From positions 13,569,166-13,633,165 of the forward strand of contig OX381717.1 in NCBI GenBank assembly GCA_947462335.1: 64,000 nt of DNA. Direction: 5' to 3'. A program made the translations under genes and the position numbers. The stretch is from Harmothoe impar (taxonomy: Eukaryota; Annelida; Polychaeta; Phyllodocida; Polynoidae). Under the pieces are notes generated by a model. The model saw only the letters and a list, made by a program, of their open reading frames with translations, was not told where the DNA came from and made no database searches. Numbering within the stretch: position 1 is the stretch's first letter; each line of letters opens with the position of its first letter. Shown here one piece after another: positions 1 to 10,936 of the stretch.

Positions 1-258
1 GCTGACCACATGAGTAACCAATGGGAGCAAGGGAGGGAAATTTGATGCATAATTAAGTCCAGCTAGTAAATGTCAGCAGATCCTAGGGCACTTTTGTAGA
101 AGGGGTCCCATGGGAAACAGCAACCTCCTCATTCTACATATCTCTAACTTGTGGCTGAATAATAAGGTATTGTGCTACTATACTGAATGTATCGCAGAGA
201 ATTTAAGTGCTATGTAATTAAGACTGGAGTGTGTAGTAAGTGCCGTGTGTTATTGTAG

Positions 259-497
259 TGGAGAGCCTGCAACCCGACGTGACGAACGTGCGTGACGCCC
301 GCAGCGCTAAGGAGGACGCCATGAAGGAGAATCTGTACAACACGCCCAACGTGCCCAACCCCCCCTTCAAGACCTTCTACAACAAGGCCTCCCCCGCCTC
401 CTCCTGCGGGCCCTATGCCACGACCACGCTCGTCACGTCAAACAATCTGCTCAATCAGCAAAAACGGGTCCCCGACTCCGCCTTCAGACCCATCCAG
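259..497 (+). CDS. robo: Robo exon with CC1 tyrosine motif
   Basis: The acceptor ends ...TTATTGTAG at 258. Two bases complete a codon begun upstream, so the exon enters in phase 1, and it ends in phase 0 before GTTGGT at 498. It encodes a lysine/asparagine-rich juxtamembrane-like stretch with LYNTP and then PYATTTLV (411-434), the conserved CC1 tyrosine motif that Abl kinase phosphorylates in other Robo proteins. A possible second tyrosine site (KTFYNK) lies just before it. Bases 1-258 are intron. Confidence 0.85.
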
Positions 498-3400
498 GTT
501 GGTCATATTTCATTAAAAAATATATTTTGTATAAAATTCTAGTTCATGGATATATTCCGAAATGCCACTCAGTAATAAACAAAAAGTAGGAAATCTTTTG
601 TCAATTTTCTATAGGACACTAGCTTAGTTAAATACCGAAACACTAGGAAAAAAGTAGGAATTCCTACAAAAGTAGGGAAAGTGGCATCTCTGTAATAAAA
701 TGTCCTCATGATGCTTAAAATCCTCTCTGTTTATAGTTTCAAATCATCCACACAGATAACCATAGATAACAGAAAGTACAGTAGTATTCTGGTAACATGA
801 TGTCTGGCACTGTTATTGACAAACTTTAATTAGGCCCAAAAAATAAAAGAAGTGTTTCAGGCAACCCAACCATAGACTTATTTTTTTGATTTTTAACGAT
901 TTATCTTCTCAATTCCTACAAATTCTTTCAAGAATAACAAGCTCCTAGTGACCTCAGAGGCCTGAATAATTGAAAAACTTCTGGAAATGGCTTTAAAAAA
1001 AAAATCAGACTTACCTACCCTAGAAATTCTGACCATGTTGCCTGAAACACACCTTTTTATTTTTTGGCCTTATTGAAGTTCATAATTCTTCACATGATAT
1101 TTGACAAATGTTACCGTAATTGGCTTTTGACAGAAATTACGAAATTAATGATAGATAAAGATTAGATAAGATTATAGTGCTGATACTTACAGCTTTTTGA
1201 AGACCCAATTCTTATGTTTTCCTTGTGGAGGCTGGTTTTGCCACTGTCTAACCCTTCTAATGTATTACCGTGGTTGTACCTTGCAGGGTCCCGGGGGCCA
1301 GTCGTCCGGTGGTTTCATGCCGCCGGGTTCCGGCTCCTCAGACAGCTGTATTAAGCAGGACGGCAGCAGCGACTCGAACTCTGACAACTCACGGCACAAC
1401 ACAGGTACAGACCAATGCACCAACAAAGGGGCACTTTTTCATAATAAAGTTGTGTTTACTTTGGTTTTAGCAGAAACCTCATAACATTGTCTGTTATGGC
1501 TATGTTTGCAAACATCTCACAGCAGAAGATTCCCAGGACAGTTATCTTTCTAATAGTATATATACGTTTGCAGGATTTTGAGGTTATATTTATATATTTG
1601 TTGGTCACGCTTCAGAAATGTTCAAAAACTTCATCAATAACTTTTCTGAAAAGTCACCCTTTCCTGCTGCATTGATCTATAAGTGAGGCTGAAACCCAGC
1701 CTGGAATAGTACCTGTTTTGGGGGCTACAAAAAAAGACATGAAATTGAATTGAATTTGTGCAGAAAGGCAACCACAAAGATTGATGACCTGTAAGAAACA
1801 ACTTTCAGGCATGTACTGGTGGTACACTGTCAAAAGTAACTGTAGCTGCACAGAGAGTTATACTGTAGATTTACAGTATAAAAGCAGGTATTGTTGGTTT
1901 CAAAACCAAAAATACCTCCTTTTAAACTGTAAATCTACAGTATAATTCGCTGTGCAGCTACAGTTACTTCTGACCGTGTATACATGTACAAAACATGCTA
2001 GTAGGGAGAGTGGCAGTGGCCCTGCTTCACCTGCCATTCCCCAATAGATTGCTACTGTAGTGTTTGGGGTCTAGTTTAGCAGTAGATAACAGCCACAACT
2101 GCTCTGCACATAGGAAATGCACATACTTGCTTTCCACTGTCTTCAGTTTGATACACTACAACACCTAGGAAATTGTAATTTGTAGTAAGTGAAAATTGAG
2201 GTGGGGATTATGAAATGGTTACTAATTAATAATCCATGCTTTGTGATGGGGTATAACCTGACTGAAGTGTCTAATATATTAAAGCAGTGGACTACATGTA
2301 CTATATAAAGTTGATAAACACTTGGTTATGATTAAGGAATGGACAGGGTGAATTAAAGAGTACATACACTATTAAGAATTGAACATATCTTACTAACATG
2401 TTACAAATTAAATATTAATTCATTAAGAATGAAATCAAAAAAAGTATTACATAGGGTCCTGGTTAAGTTATGGTATTAGACCTAATACTAGTTAATGTTT
2501 GTTATATGTATGTTGTCCATCCCGGACCGTGTGGCGTAGAACTCCTAACCAGATATTCGGCTTCATACACTAACTAAGATAGCCTTGAGAGTTCTCTGCT
2601 GTTAATAAGGTGCATAGATTAAGGTGCATCAACCTAACCATATCACCTTAAACTGTTTCCTAACTCCCTCCGTCTTGACAACCGTGTGTCGTGATTGGTC
2701 TGTGTTCTCCCATAACCACACCCCGCGTTCTCCACCCACCCAATCACAGCCCATGTTACAGAGCCATGCTGTGATTGGTCCATGTGCTCCTATTAACCAC
2801 GCCCCTTTTGAACCCGCGAATCACTGCCTTTATTTCAAACACCTGCCGCCAGCGATTCTTTGGCTGATAGTCACTATTTCACCTCAAAATCATTTTCGCA
2901 TTTAACCCATAATGCGCTTTATTTTAAATCAGGACTGGCCAGTCCTGGTTAATACAATACAAAGCGGATACTCATGAAACAACTCAGGTGAAATACTGAA
3001 GGAAATATCAACTCTCTGGATGCAGAATATAGAGACTAAATGCCAGTGTCTCTCATTCGGAAATACAGGTTCGATCCATATGGGCCCTGTGAACTTGCCG
3101 ACCAGCCTTCGGCTGTGTCGGTTTTAAAACTATATCTATCTTCGGAACTACCTTAAATTGGTCATGAATATTTTTGGTTCATCAGGAAAGTAATGTGAAT
3201 ATATAGGTTTGTGTGGTAAACCTGTAACTTGTTGGTCGGGACATCATTGACTGAACCCCTGTGTGTCGGTCTAGTGCCACCACTGTACCCCCCGCCCCAC
3301 ACACAGACAGCCGTTAACCTCAGCACAGCGGCTCCTTGGTTTCTTTGTTTTGATACAAGCCTCGTGCGCCCGGTGTGACTTTCAGATTACTGCCTGCCCC

Positions 3401-6400
3401 CAGACGAGCCCATCTATGACACCACTGTGCCACTCGTCCCCGGGTATGGTAGTTGGCAACAGCCCGATGGCATGCCCTACAACTACTCTCCCAGCGAGGC
3501 AGGCTATAACCAACTCGGAGAGTTAGGATTTGATCCCTTCGGTATGGCAGCGTGTAAGGACCACTTTTAATTTACTGCATTCCCGATGTTTTTTTAACTA
3601 TTCGTTGTCAGATCATGATGGTGGGACTGAAGGCAATCATTTCAAGCCACCAAGCTATTTATATATTCTTCTCCCACTTCCAAAAATAGCAATAAGAAAC
3701 AATAATTCAATATCTGATTTTTGATATGATTTGATTTGTGCTAAAAATCTTTGGTTTTGTTTTACAAATTAAAACTCTTTCTTTTGCTGTAAAAAAACAT
3801 TTTATTTGATTAATTGTGAGTGTTCTATCAAATCAGTATAACCCAGAAAAAGTCTGAGAAACAAACCAAAATTAATCTTATGTTTTTTTTCATTCATGTA
3901 TGGGAATTATTATGAAATGACTGTGCTTGGCTTATGTGAACAGAAAGCATTATTTGTAATAAAAGTGTTTAGTGTTGTACTGAATGTTAGCATCTCCAAA
4001 GTAGATAAATAGATAAAACCCCTCAATAATACACTTTGCTATAATTCTGAGGTACATTGATTCATAAGTACACAAAAATAAGAAATGGGGTCTACAATCT
4101 ATAAATTTTGTTATCATATCACAACAATAAAAACATGGTGGGGATATTAGACAAAATAGTGTCATTCTGTTTTTTGACATTTTGCTTTGTGATATATTTT
4201 ACTCTCACTTCCCCGAAACACTGAATACACTTAGTTTTGAAACATCCTCCCTCCCAAGAATTGCTTTGATATCTGCACAGTATATACTGCTCCCAGCCCC
4301 AGTTCCCTTTGCTGCATGTAACCCCTTTCCCTATTTGGTGTGTTAGTATAGCTAGGTGCAGGCTTGACTAGAGCCCTGTCTGGGCAAACTGAGGCAATAA
4401 GGAATGCCTGTACATATATATCTGTGTGTAGCTAAAGGCGCATGCCGCTTCTGACCATAGCGGTCTGGTTCTAATGCTTGCAGTTGTAAATAACGCTTGG
4501 TAAGACATAAATCATCGTATGATGTGTGATATGGAAATGGGTGTATTACTGGAGACAGGTACACTGGGAGAGTGATCTGTTGACACTTACCTATTACCTG
4601 TCATATACAGAACCTGATCCCACTATCGCCCAAAAATTGGGATACATGCCAGAATTTGGTCATTATAGCTTACACCCAGCCATTCACATTACTTGGCATA
4701 TCAAGTGATACATTTGTAGAATTGCAGTGTTTGAATATGCCCTAAGAGGAAACATAACCTCAATTTGGCATGTATCACAACTTTGTCTAAATGTTTAATG
4801 TTTCCAGAATATGTTTTAATGTGTTTGGTTACTTTTAGATGAAGACGGTAAGAGGATGGGAGATCCCCGGCAGCCCGTCCTCTTCCTGCCGCCTCCACCG
4901 GAGCACCCACCACCGAGCGACATCGGCACGCCGCCCGACTCTCCGCCCCGTGGCATGTCACCGGCCACCCACCGGCACGGCGACACGCTGGGGCGGGGCG
5001 GCGGTTACGGCAGGAATCCCATGATGCACAGCACGGACCTTGTGTCTGCCGACCCGGTGTACGCGGTACACGGCCACGTGCCCTACTCTGACGGCGAGTA
5101 CGCCATGCGCACCGGGGGCCCCCCCGCCGGCATGTGCCACATCCCCAATAACGCTGACCGCTCCTTCTCCCCCCGCTCGCTCTCCGAGCGCCGGACTCAT
5201 TCCCCCCGGGGCGGCAGCAGCGATTACAGCGGGGGCGGCGGGAGCGCTGACGCCACTGGCGGCTCCTCCCCGCCTCACCCCAACCGGCCCCCCTCACCCA
5301 ACAAGTGCCGCACCATGTCGCCGCTCTCCCACATGGACCGGGCCTACTCCCCCCGCGCTATGTCGGAGCCGGAGCGCGGCCCCACCCCACCGGTCCGCGC
5401 CTACAAGCTGATCCCCCTCAAGGATCACGACCTGCAGCGGCATTACAGCGACGGGGAGGCGGCCCCCATGCCTCCCATCCGCATGATCCGGGACAACCCG
5501 CCCTCACCCGCCCCTGAGGACCCCATGATGGACCGGGCCTGCCAGTCCTCTCTGCCCAGCCTCGTCTCTGAGTGTATCAACAGGTAGGTTTCATTGTAGA
5601 CCTCAGATAGTTCTTTTTGGTTTTAAAGATAGCCCATTAAGGGATGTCATCTCACACCTGAAGCAGCTTTTGGTGATGAATTACAAGAGCTTCAAGAGTT
5701 TCTTCCTTTTTAAAATGCCAGTAAAATTTACTATAAACTGGGATTCCTCTAGGACTTGTTTTCTATCAGCCAATTTGGCGAATTTGTATCAATTTTGATT
5801 AGCCAAATTGTACATCAATTAGCCAGACCTTCTCACATATTTTAAGTCTTTGATGAATAAATAATGTTTGGACAGTTGCCCTCACCCTAATCCTTTTCGA
5901 AGTGCATCTAACTTAAGGCTTGTCCCTCATTTTACTACCCATTCAGTCCCCACAGACCCAAACAGTCCCACATCCACAATTAGCCAATTTGGCGAATTTT
6001 CAGTGAGTAGTATTAGCCAAAATGAGCTTTGGTTCGCCATTGGCGATTTGGCGAGTGGCTAGCGGAATCCCAGATAAAGCAATCAAAATATTTCAGTTTC
6101 AACTGTTTCTGCTACAAATGCCTTTGGTATGCACAATTATACAAGACTTTAAATATCCATGTTTAACTTAAAGAGCTGAATAGCCTGAGAGTTTTCAGTA
6201 CAAAGTCATCAATTATACCCATGCAACATTTAGAGAATTTTACACAATTATAGTTTAACACAAGATATGGGACCTTTATAAAGCTTAAAAAGCAACTGTC
6301 TTGTTCTTTTCTAAGTCCGATTTTCAACTTAAAAGAGGTGAATTGCCAGAGACTAGTTTAACATTTACAAGACATGAGACCTTTATAAACCGTACAAGCT

Positions 6401-9400
6401 GTCATCATTTATACCACTACGAGACCTTTGTAAACCTTACAAGCTGTCATCATTTATACCACTATGACACCTTTATAAACTGTACAAGCTGTCATCATTT
6501 ATACCACTATGAGACTTTCATGAGCATTACAAGCTGTCACTAACTGACTTCCTTCCCTCTGGTGACACAGACCTGACGGTATGGGTAATGGCAGCCCGCT
6601 GGACCCCTCCCGGTACATGCACGACGGCCGCTGCTCCCCGCCGTCTGACCTGGCCGGGCTCGACTACAACCAGGACTACTGCCCCGGGGAGCATGGGAAC
6701 CGGCAAGACTGCGCCTCCCCCGACTCCTCCATAGGGGACCCTGACGCTGAGGTTGACACAGTCACCGGTGAGTGCAGCATAGAAAACACACCCACAGGAC
6801 ATTTGATCCTACAGATTTTTAATTTTGCAGGATGGGCTATATTTGGATACACATCTGAAGATTTATAGATCTTACCTACAAAATAGCATAATCCGTTATT
6901 AGGACACTATATTTGTAATGATTTATGGCCAGATCAGGGTTGGTTACATAGGTTTACACAGTATATTGGAAAACGGCCAAGAATAAAACTAAATGTGATT
7001 GGGCAATCAGTCCTGCTACACATGTCAATCTGCTGGACCGGTGGCATTTTAGGCGGACATTGCCACTGTCCTGCAGGTCTTCGCAAAGAATGCACATCTG
7101 AAATATTATATACACTATATGTATGTTATCATCTCTGTAATCCAGGCATGGGATTCATCCGGGAATTTTGAACTTTGAAGGTTAATATTGTCACCCCAGT
7201 TATTTATATAGATCCACTGATTTCTTTTTAAAACATTGATAGGGAATGGGGTGGACCCATCCAGACAATTCATCTCAAATACCACCAAGAGAAGCGGTTT
7301 CGCCCCTCTTGATATCACAATGTCATTACAGGCAAGGGATTCCTCACCTTTGTGATATGCACAGATCCACCGAGAATATATTTTTACATAATGACTTTGA
7401 ATATATGTAACTGTGTTCAGACGGTGGTAAAGCATCATGTACCGTAAATTCCCTCAGATATCCTGCGGGATATACGCGAACCAAACCATCAGTGCAGGTT
7501 TTACAATATTCCGAAAGTCTAGGTGTGGGTAGTAAAGAGGGTTTTTAGCAGTATAGTATAGTACTAAAATCACAGTTCTCAGAACTCTGGTGCAAGTTTA
7601 GGGGGTCTCCAAAAGTGGGGGTGTGGGTTTTACACGAGATATAGGTTATACGTAGGAATTTACAGTAATACTGAATCTTGTATTGCCTGTTGCAGGTTCC
7701 ATGCTGGCCACCTGGGCCTCTATAACTGACAACAGCAACAGCAACTCAAGTGCCCGTTCCAGCGCTCTCAGCTCCAGCGATGGGTCGTTCTTCGCCGAGG
7801 CGGACTTCGCCAGCGCCGTAGCCAAAGCTGCTGAACTGTCTGGGCTCACAGTGGTGGGGTCGACGGTGGTAGATCCCAATGCAGGCCGTGACAGGGAGAG
7901 AGAGAAAAGTAAGTTGTTATAACATAAATTCACCCATCCCAGCTCATAATTAAATATTTGGTTTCATTAAAATCATGGAATAAGTATGGTATTCAATGTA
8001 AGGCCTAAAAAAAAAAATTGTTGTGTTCCGGTATCCCGACCTACCCTATTTTTTTGGCCCCACCCTAAAGTTTGTTTGGAATTTTTTGGGGAAAATGTGT
8101 GTTTTAGGGCCTAAATTTGACCATATATCTGTAAAATGGACGAAATTTACCAAATCACCCCAAAAATATTTGGAAAAAAAAAAAAGCGACCTACCTACCC
8201 TATTTTTTTGGGGCCATGTTACCGGAACACAACAATTTTTTTTCTTGGCCTAATAAGCGCACACACACCCTTTTTGCTAGATTTCACACTATGAAAACCT
8301 AAAATCCGTAGCCCAAATTAAGTTTAAAGTACTAGATATTTGGGGGAAAATGGTCCTGGGTGTGCGCTTAATGGAATTAAATATTGTTTTTGATTTTTAG
8401 CTCAAAATATATTTTAAGCGCACTGTGAGCTTACCACGTTGAATATGGTAAACTCTTTGGCAATGTGCCCTTTCTTCTCTCTATGATTAAATATGAGTGC
8501 TAGATTTAGATTTGGTTTGATTGCACCTGGCTAACATGTTTTTATTGCTGTTGCAGTACGAAAACCAGCCAAGCACCGAGAGCGTGCCAAGCGGCCCACA
8601 AGTCCCTACAGCACCGATTCGAATTACTCGACGGTGCCGGTGCCACGACACCCGTACCCCAAGTCAGAGCGGAAAAAGCAGCTGGTGGAACAGAACAAGT
8701 ACAAGAACCAGCACGGGGAGCACCGGCAAAAAGCTCCCGGCAGCCGCGGGAGGAGCTCCCAGAGCGACAGCCGCCCTGGTACGTCACCCATGTCTATATA
8801 CCGTAAAACCCCGCCTTTAAGACGGATTTATTTTGGGATTTATTTTTCCTACAAGACGGATTTCTATCTGAAAGAAGGGGGTCGTCTTAAAGCTAGGGTT
8901 TTATTATATACTAGTAGGATCAAACAGGAAACAAATTTAAAGTCTTTTTCATACAAGACAAATTTTCTTCTCAAATAAGGGGGTCGTCTTAAAGGCGGGT
9001 CGTCTTAAAGGAGGGGTTTTACGGTGTACTGTAAATGTAGATATTCACGCAATGTCATATTTTCATTGATTTCGCGGGTTTTTAAATCCGCAAAAATATT
9101 TACAGCGCCGAAATTTATCCCATACAGTTATAGAACTAACATATATCAATACGCAGATTTAAATCTGTGCAAAAATATTTACATTTACAGTACCCATAAA
9201 ACATGCCTAACCGTGCAAGGTCTATAAGTGTAACAGGGGGTATGATTATGGCGACTTTGGTACTGTGCCTTAAAAACTCATGTATAAGCCCCACCCTGAC
9301 TTTGTCCTGATCCTATAAGCCGCAATGACTATCCGACTAGCTGTGGCCTATACACAAGGTTTTATGGTAGTCATGGCGTTTAACCGCAATTCTAGTGTAT

Positions 9401-10013
9401 TAAAAGCAGTAGATCCCTAGATCATAAATGGAAATTATTACATTGTTATTGCTTAAAGTAGGGCAGATTTCTGATAGCACAAATATATATCTGTCCACTG
9501 ATGGCATATTAACACTGTGTTTTTCCTTACAGGCACAGACGTACCTTCGTATAGTCGGCCCAACTTCCCCTCCCCATCAGGCTCTAGTACATATGGCTAT
9601 GGCTACACACCCGTACCCAAGGAAAGACAACGAATAGGCTCAGCCAAGACGCCACCACACCAGAATGGCATGGTGGACTCACAAGGCCTGCGCACAAACC
9701 CCCTAACCATGGCATTTGACACCAAAGACGTAAGTTCCTATACTATCCATATTGTACCATCCGCGACATTCTCTCATTTTATTCTAAATCTGGATGAATT
9801 CCTGTATTCCTTTTCCGTTAGGGAATTACTTCACATATTCTCTAATTCAAAGTTATATTTCTTGTTCATTTTGAATGTAAGAAAGGTTTCTCTGAAGACA
9901 AGATTGAAGACTTGAGTCATTACTGCTACATATCAAGTATCATTAAGGAGAAGTCATACAAATATTTGCTATAATATTGGTTTTCCTTTCTTTTGCAGAC
10001 TCCGATTGTTTGA
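259..10013 (+). CDS. robo: Roundabout (Robo) guidance receptor, cytoplasmic tail, nine exons (5' partial)
   Basis: Robo proteins are Slit receptors of the Ig superfamily that steer axons and migrating cells at the plasma membrane. Joined exons are 259-497, 1287-1404, 3386-3553, 4839-5583, 6571-6767, 7696-7908, 8557-8778, 9533-9729 and 9999-10013. All junctions agree in phase and give about 703 codons ending in TPIV-stop. Motifs match the vertebrate ROBO1/2 tail in order: PYATTTLV (CC1, the Abl-type tyrosine site), LPPPPEHPPP (CC2, the Ena/VASP-binding type), ERGPTPPVR, TVTGSML, SSSDGSFFAEADFASAV, RPTSPYSTDSNYS, then a SRPNFP-like segment near the end. The Ig, FN3 and membrane parts must lie upstream of the window. 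A clear CC3 polyproline run like that of ROBO1 was not seen. DSCAM was considered first and rejected because the motif order is that of Robo. Confidence in the family is high; exact ends are inferred from splice sites. Confidence 0.93.
831..1071. mobile_element. MITE, TAAGGCC family, copy 1 (Robo intron)
   Basis: The ends are inverted: TTAGGCCCAAAAAATAAAAG with GTGTTTCAGGCAAC on the left, and the reverse complement TAAGGCCAAAAAATAAAAAG with GTGTTTCAGGCAAC on the right. There is no coding content. Sister copies sit at 7999, 30990 and 33855. Confidence 0.75.
1287..1404 (+). CDS. robo: Robo exon, Gly/Ser-rich linker
   Basis: The acceptor is CCTTGCAG at 1279-1286 and the donor is GTACAG at 1405. 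The exon enters in phase 0 and leaves in phase 1. It encodes a disordered linker rich in Gly, Ser and Asn (start GPGGQSSGG, end SDNSRHNT). It was assigned to Robo by phase continuity with both neighbours, not by a diagnostic motif. Confidence 0.75.
1824..1978. mobile_element. Foldback (hairpin) MITE in Robo intron
   Basis: This is an almost complete palindrome of about 155 bp. The left arm runs ACTGTCAAAAGTAACTGTAG, GCTGCACAG, TTATACTGTAGATTTACAGT; the right arm repeats these in reverse complement through AGGTATT at the centre. Such hairpins are typical of very short non-autonomous DNA transposons. A transcript would fold into a long hairpin. Confidence 0.75.
3386..3553 (+). CDS. robo: Robo exon with PIYDTT tyrosine motif
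   Basis: The acceptor is GACTTTCAG at 3377-3385 and the donor is GTAAGG at 3554. Both ends are phase 1. The 168-bp exon encodes DEPIYDTTVPLVPGYG followed by a Tyr-rich stretch (MPYNYSPSEAGYNQLGE). The exposed tyrosines in Pro/Asp context look like kinase or SH2 sites; that is inference. Confidence 0.8.
4839..5583 (+). CDS. robo: Robo large exon with CC2 (LPPPP) Ena-binding motif
   Basis: The acceptor is TTACTTTTAG and the donor GTAGGT; the exon enters in phase 1 and leaves in phase 2. It is 745 bp and very GC-rich compared with its introns. LPPPPEHPPP at 4886-4915 is the CC2 class of EVH1 ligand. Later come SPRSLSERR-type Ser-Pro repeats, ERGPTPPVR at about 5371-5397 (near-identical in vertebrate ROBO) and MPPIRM. 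The whole exon is predicted to be disordered. The 198-codon open frame on the opposite strand at 4701-5297 is a GC-driven shadow. Confidence 0.92.
5738..6073. mobile_element. MITE, CTGGGATTCC family, copy 1 (Robo intron)
   Basis: The terminal inverted repeat is CTGGGATTCC (left) and GGAATCCCAG (right), with further similarity inside. Five-base ATAAA sequences flank both sides (5733-5737 and 6074-6078) as a likely target duplication. The interior repeats AGCCAATTTGGCGAATTT in both orientations. A second copy lies at 24284-24710. Confidence 0.8.
6375..6540. repeat. 45-bp tandem repeat in Robo intron
   Basis: About 3.7 copies of a 45-bp unit (GAGACCTTTATAAACCGTAC...TACCACTAC) lie just before the exon at 6571. 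Because the period divides by three, a short open frame runs through it; this is not taken as coding. Confidence 0.8.
6571..6767 (+). CDS. robo: Robo exon, acidic segment ending TVTG
   Basis: The acceptor is GGTGACACAG and the donor GTGAGT; it enters in phase 2 and leaves in phase 1. It encodes a Pro/Asp-rich segment with DYNQDYCPGEHG and SPDSSIGDPDAEVDTVTG. The last residues line up with the ROBO1 segment just before the conserved SMINGW-like sequence, which sits across the next junction here too. Confidence 0.85.
7440..7667. mobile_element. MITE, TACCGTAAATTCC ends (Robo intron)
   Basis: The terminal inverted repeat is TACCGTAAATTCC on the left and GGAATTTACAGTA on the right (12 of 13 bases pair). 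Internal GATATCCTGCGGGATAT is itself palindromic. The right end lies 28 bases before a Robo exon. Confidence 0.7.
7696..7908 (+). CDS. robo: Robo exon with conserved DGSFF-ADFA-AV block
   Basis: The acceptor is CTGTTGCAG and the donor GTAAGT; both ends are phase 1. It encodes GSMLATWAS, a Ser/Asn tract and then SSSDGSFFAEADFASAV and AAELSGLTV. This is the most diagnostic block of the tail and the main reason for calling the gene Robo. It ends in a basic/acidic run (GRDREREK). Confidence 0.95.
7999..8253. mobile_element. MITE, TAAGGCC family, copy 2 (Robo intron)
   Basis: The ends pair over about 50 bases: TAAGGCCTAAAAAAAAAAAT, TTGTTGTGTTCCGGTA, CGACCTACCCTATTTTTTTG on the left, with the same series reversed on the right. 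Same family as 831-1071, 30990-31258 and 33855-34264. Confidence 0.75.
8254..8450. mobile_element. Degenerate MITE, AATAAGCGC family
   Basis: It begins TAATAAGCGCAC and ends CACGTTGAATATGGTA. The right end matches the right end of the better-preserved element at 54988-55170. It is inserted directly against the preceding MITE. The left terminus is eroded. Confidence 0.5.
8557..8778 (+). CDS. robo: Robo exon, basic RPTSPYSTDSNYS segment
   Basis: The acceptor is CTGTTGCAG and the donor GTACGT; both ends are phase 1. It begins with a basic stretch (IRKPAKHRERAKR), then RPTSPYSTDSNYS, a block shared with ROBO1. A Lys/Gln/His-rich region (KKQLVEQNKYKNQHGEHRQ) follows. A short inverted-repeat element starts only 21 bases after the donor. 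Confidence 0.9.
8799..9025. mobile_element. MITE, TACCGTAAAACCCC ends (Robo intron)
   Basis: The left end TACCGTAAAACCCCGCCTTT with AAGACG is mirrored by CGTCTTAAAGGAGGGGTTTT with ACGGT on the right. Internal GGGGGTCGTCTTAAAG is repeated. There is no coding content. Confidence 0.75.
9026..9193. mobile_element. MITE, GTACTGTAAATGTA ends (Robo intron)
   Basis: A perfect 14-bp terminal inverted repeat GTACTGTAAATGTA / TACATTTACAGTAC abuts the previous element. The interior carries CGCAAAAATATTTAC-like blocks in both orientations. A related fragment lies at about 40540-40720. Confidence 0.75.
9533..9729 (+). CDS. robo: Robo penultimate exon
   Basis: The acceptor is TTCCTTACAG and the donor GTAAGT; it enters in phase 1 and leaves in phase 0. 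It encodes DVPSYSRPNFPSPSGSS, a Tyr/Gly-rich run (YGYGYTPVPKERQR) and LRTNPLTMAFDTKD. The SRPNFP segment corresponds to the CRPTFP segment close to the C-terminus of ROBO1. Because it ends in phase 0, it could join either the short exon at 9999 or any downstream phase-0 acceptor. Confidence 0.88.
9999..10013 (+). CDS. robo: Robo terminal coding exon (TPIV-stop)
   Basis: The acceptor is CTTTCTTTTGCAG at 9986-9998 with a strong pyrimidine tract. Only ACT-CCG-ATT-GTT-TGA is coding. The C-terminal valine could suit a PDZ ligand, but Pro at -2 does not fit the class I pattern, so this is not claimed. The 3' UTR presumably follows from 10014. Confidence 0.75.
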   Translation, partial: TPIV

Positions 10014-10608
10014 TTGACTGGACTCTGTCCTCTGGTATCTAAGGCAACGGGTTCTGTTTCAACCACGAGAACAGACCACCATCTCATATTAGATTCGGAT
10101 AAGAACTCCCTGTTAAGGGAATGCCCGCAAAAACTTTTCTGGGAAAACTGGACTAAAACCGGACAGAACTCTGATTATTAATGTAGAGGAGATGCGTTGC
10201 CATGGCAACATGTGGTCAGGCTGGTGATGGGGTGTTGTTGCGTGTAGCGACATGTTGTGCTGTCCATGTGCACCGGGAGTCCCGATCCGAGTCGTAACCA
10301 CAGACTTGACGACACACAGAGTGGCACCACCTGGTGGGACAATTGTGCCCTCAATGTGAGCTCGGGGCTCCACTAGTCCTGCGGACACCGTATAATAATA
10401 CTGAGTATCGCCCTAGGTATTTTTTTATATGTATTATATCATTGAAGGAACCTCGCGTAATGTTACTACTATTTTCTGTGTCTTACAACAACAAAAAAAG
10501 CAGAGCGACTCTCCACCGGAACCCACCTACCTACCACCAGTCACTGGAGACTTGTATATTTTTCCGTTTGTGCCCGTTCTATCATTGCATTAAGCATCTA
10601 CCAAGGAG
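10014..10608 (+). other. Probable start of Robo 3' UTR
   Basis: This unique sequence follows the Robo stop codon and precedes the first tandem unit. No open frame, inverted repeat or AATAAA signal stands out. If no poly(A) site is used here, the Robo 3' UTR would run into the tandem array. That is inferred from position only. Confidence 0.4.
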
Positions 10609-10735
10609 TCTCTGGGATATGACACAGGATAGGCAGCCTACAGATGCCTCTAGTGGGTTTATGTTGATGGAATAAGAGACAGGAGCGGTCACAAACTGCC
10701 GTCCTGTCTGCTCGTGTGTTGGCCGTGTTTACCAG

Positions 10736-10936
10736 GCGGCGGTCAGCAGGGGCCTTTCCCGGGCAGGCCCTGTGTGTACGATAGACCTGGAGGCAGGACT
10801 CTGGGTGAGGACAGAGTGTCATGACAAGGAGTCCTCTGTGTACCATGTCTGGGATGTGGCCGGGTGCATCACCCAGAGAGCAGCCCGGTACGGGGCGGTG
10901 GTGACTCTTTATAGTAGTGGAGGTGGAGAGTCCTGA
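10736..10936 (+). CDS. Candidate alternative terminal exon Y, copy 1 (unproven)
   Basis: A pyrimidine-rich tract ending GTGTTTACCAG at 10735 is followed by 66 open codons and TGA at 10934-10936. The segment is GC-rich with coding-like codon choice (GLWVRTECHDKESSVYHVWD). It opens in phase 0, which matches the donor of the Robo exon ending at 9729, so a Robo isoform with a different C-terminus is possible. No family is recognised. A 66-codon open stretch in GC-rich DNA can arise by chance. Confidence 0.22.
   Translation, partial: AAVSRGLSRAGPVCTIDLEAGLWVRTECHDKESSVYHVWDVAGCITQRAARYGAVVTLYSSGGGES

Noticed and set aside
1197..1286. N-terminal extension of Robo exon 2 as coding
   Set aside because: A clear CTTGCAG acceptor ends at 1286 and the upstream part is intron-like.
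4701..5297. 198-codon minus-strand frame
   Set aside because: It is antisense to the GC-rich Robo exon 4 and is Arg/Cys-rich low complexity; a shadow frame.
259..10013. Gene as DSCAM cytoplasmic tail
   Set aside because: The motif order (CC1 PYATT, CC2 LPPPP, ERGPTPPVR, TGSM, DGSFF-ADFA, RPTSP-STDSN) is that of ROBO1/2, and the known DSCAM tail differs.
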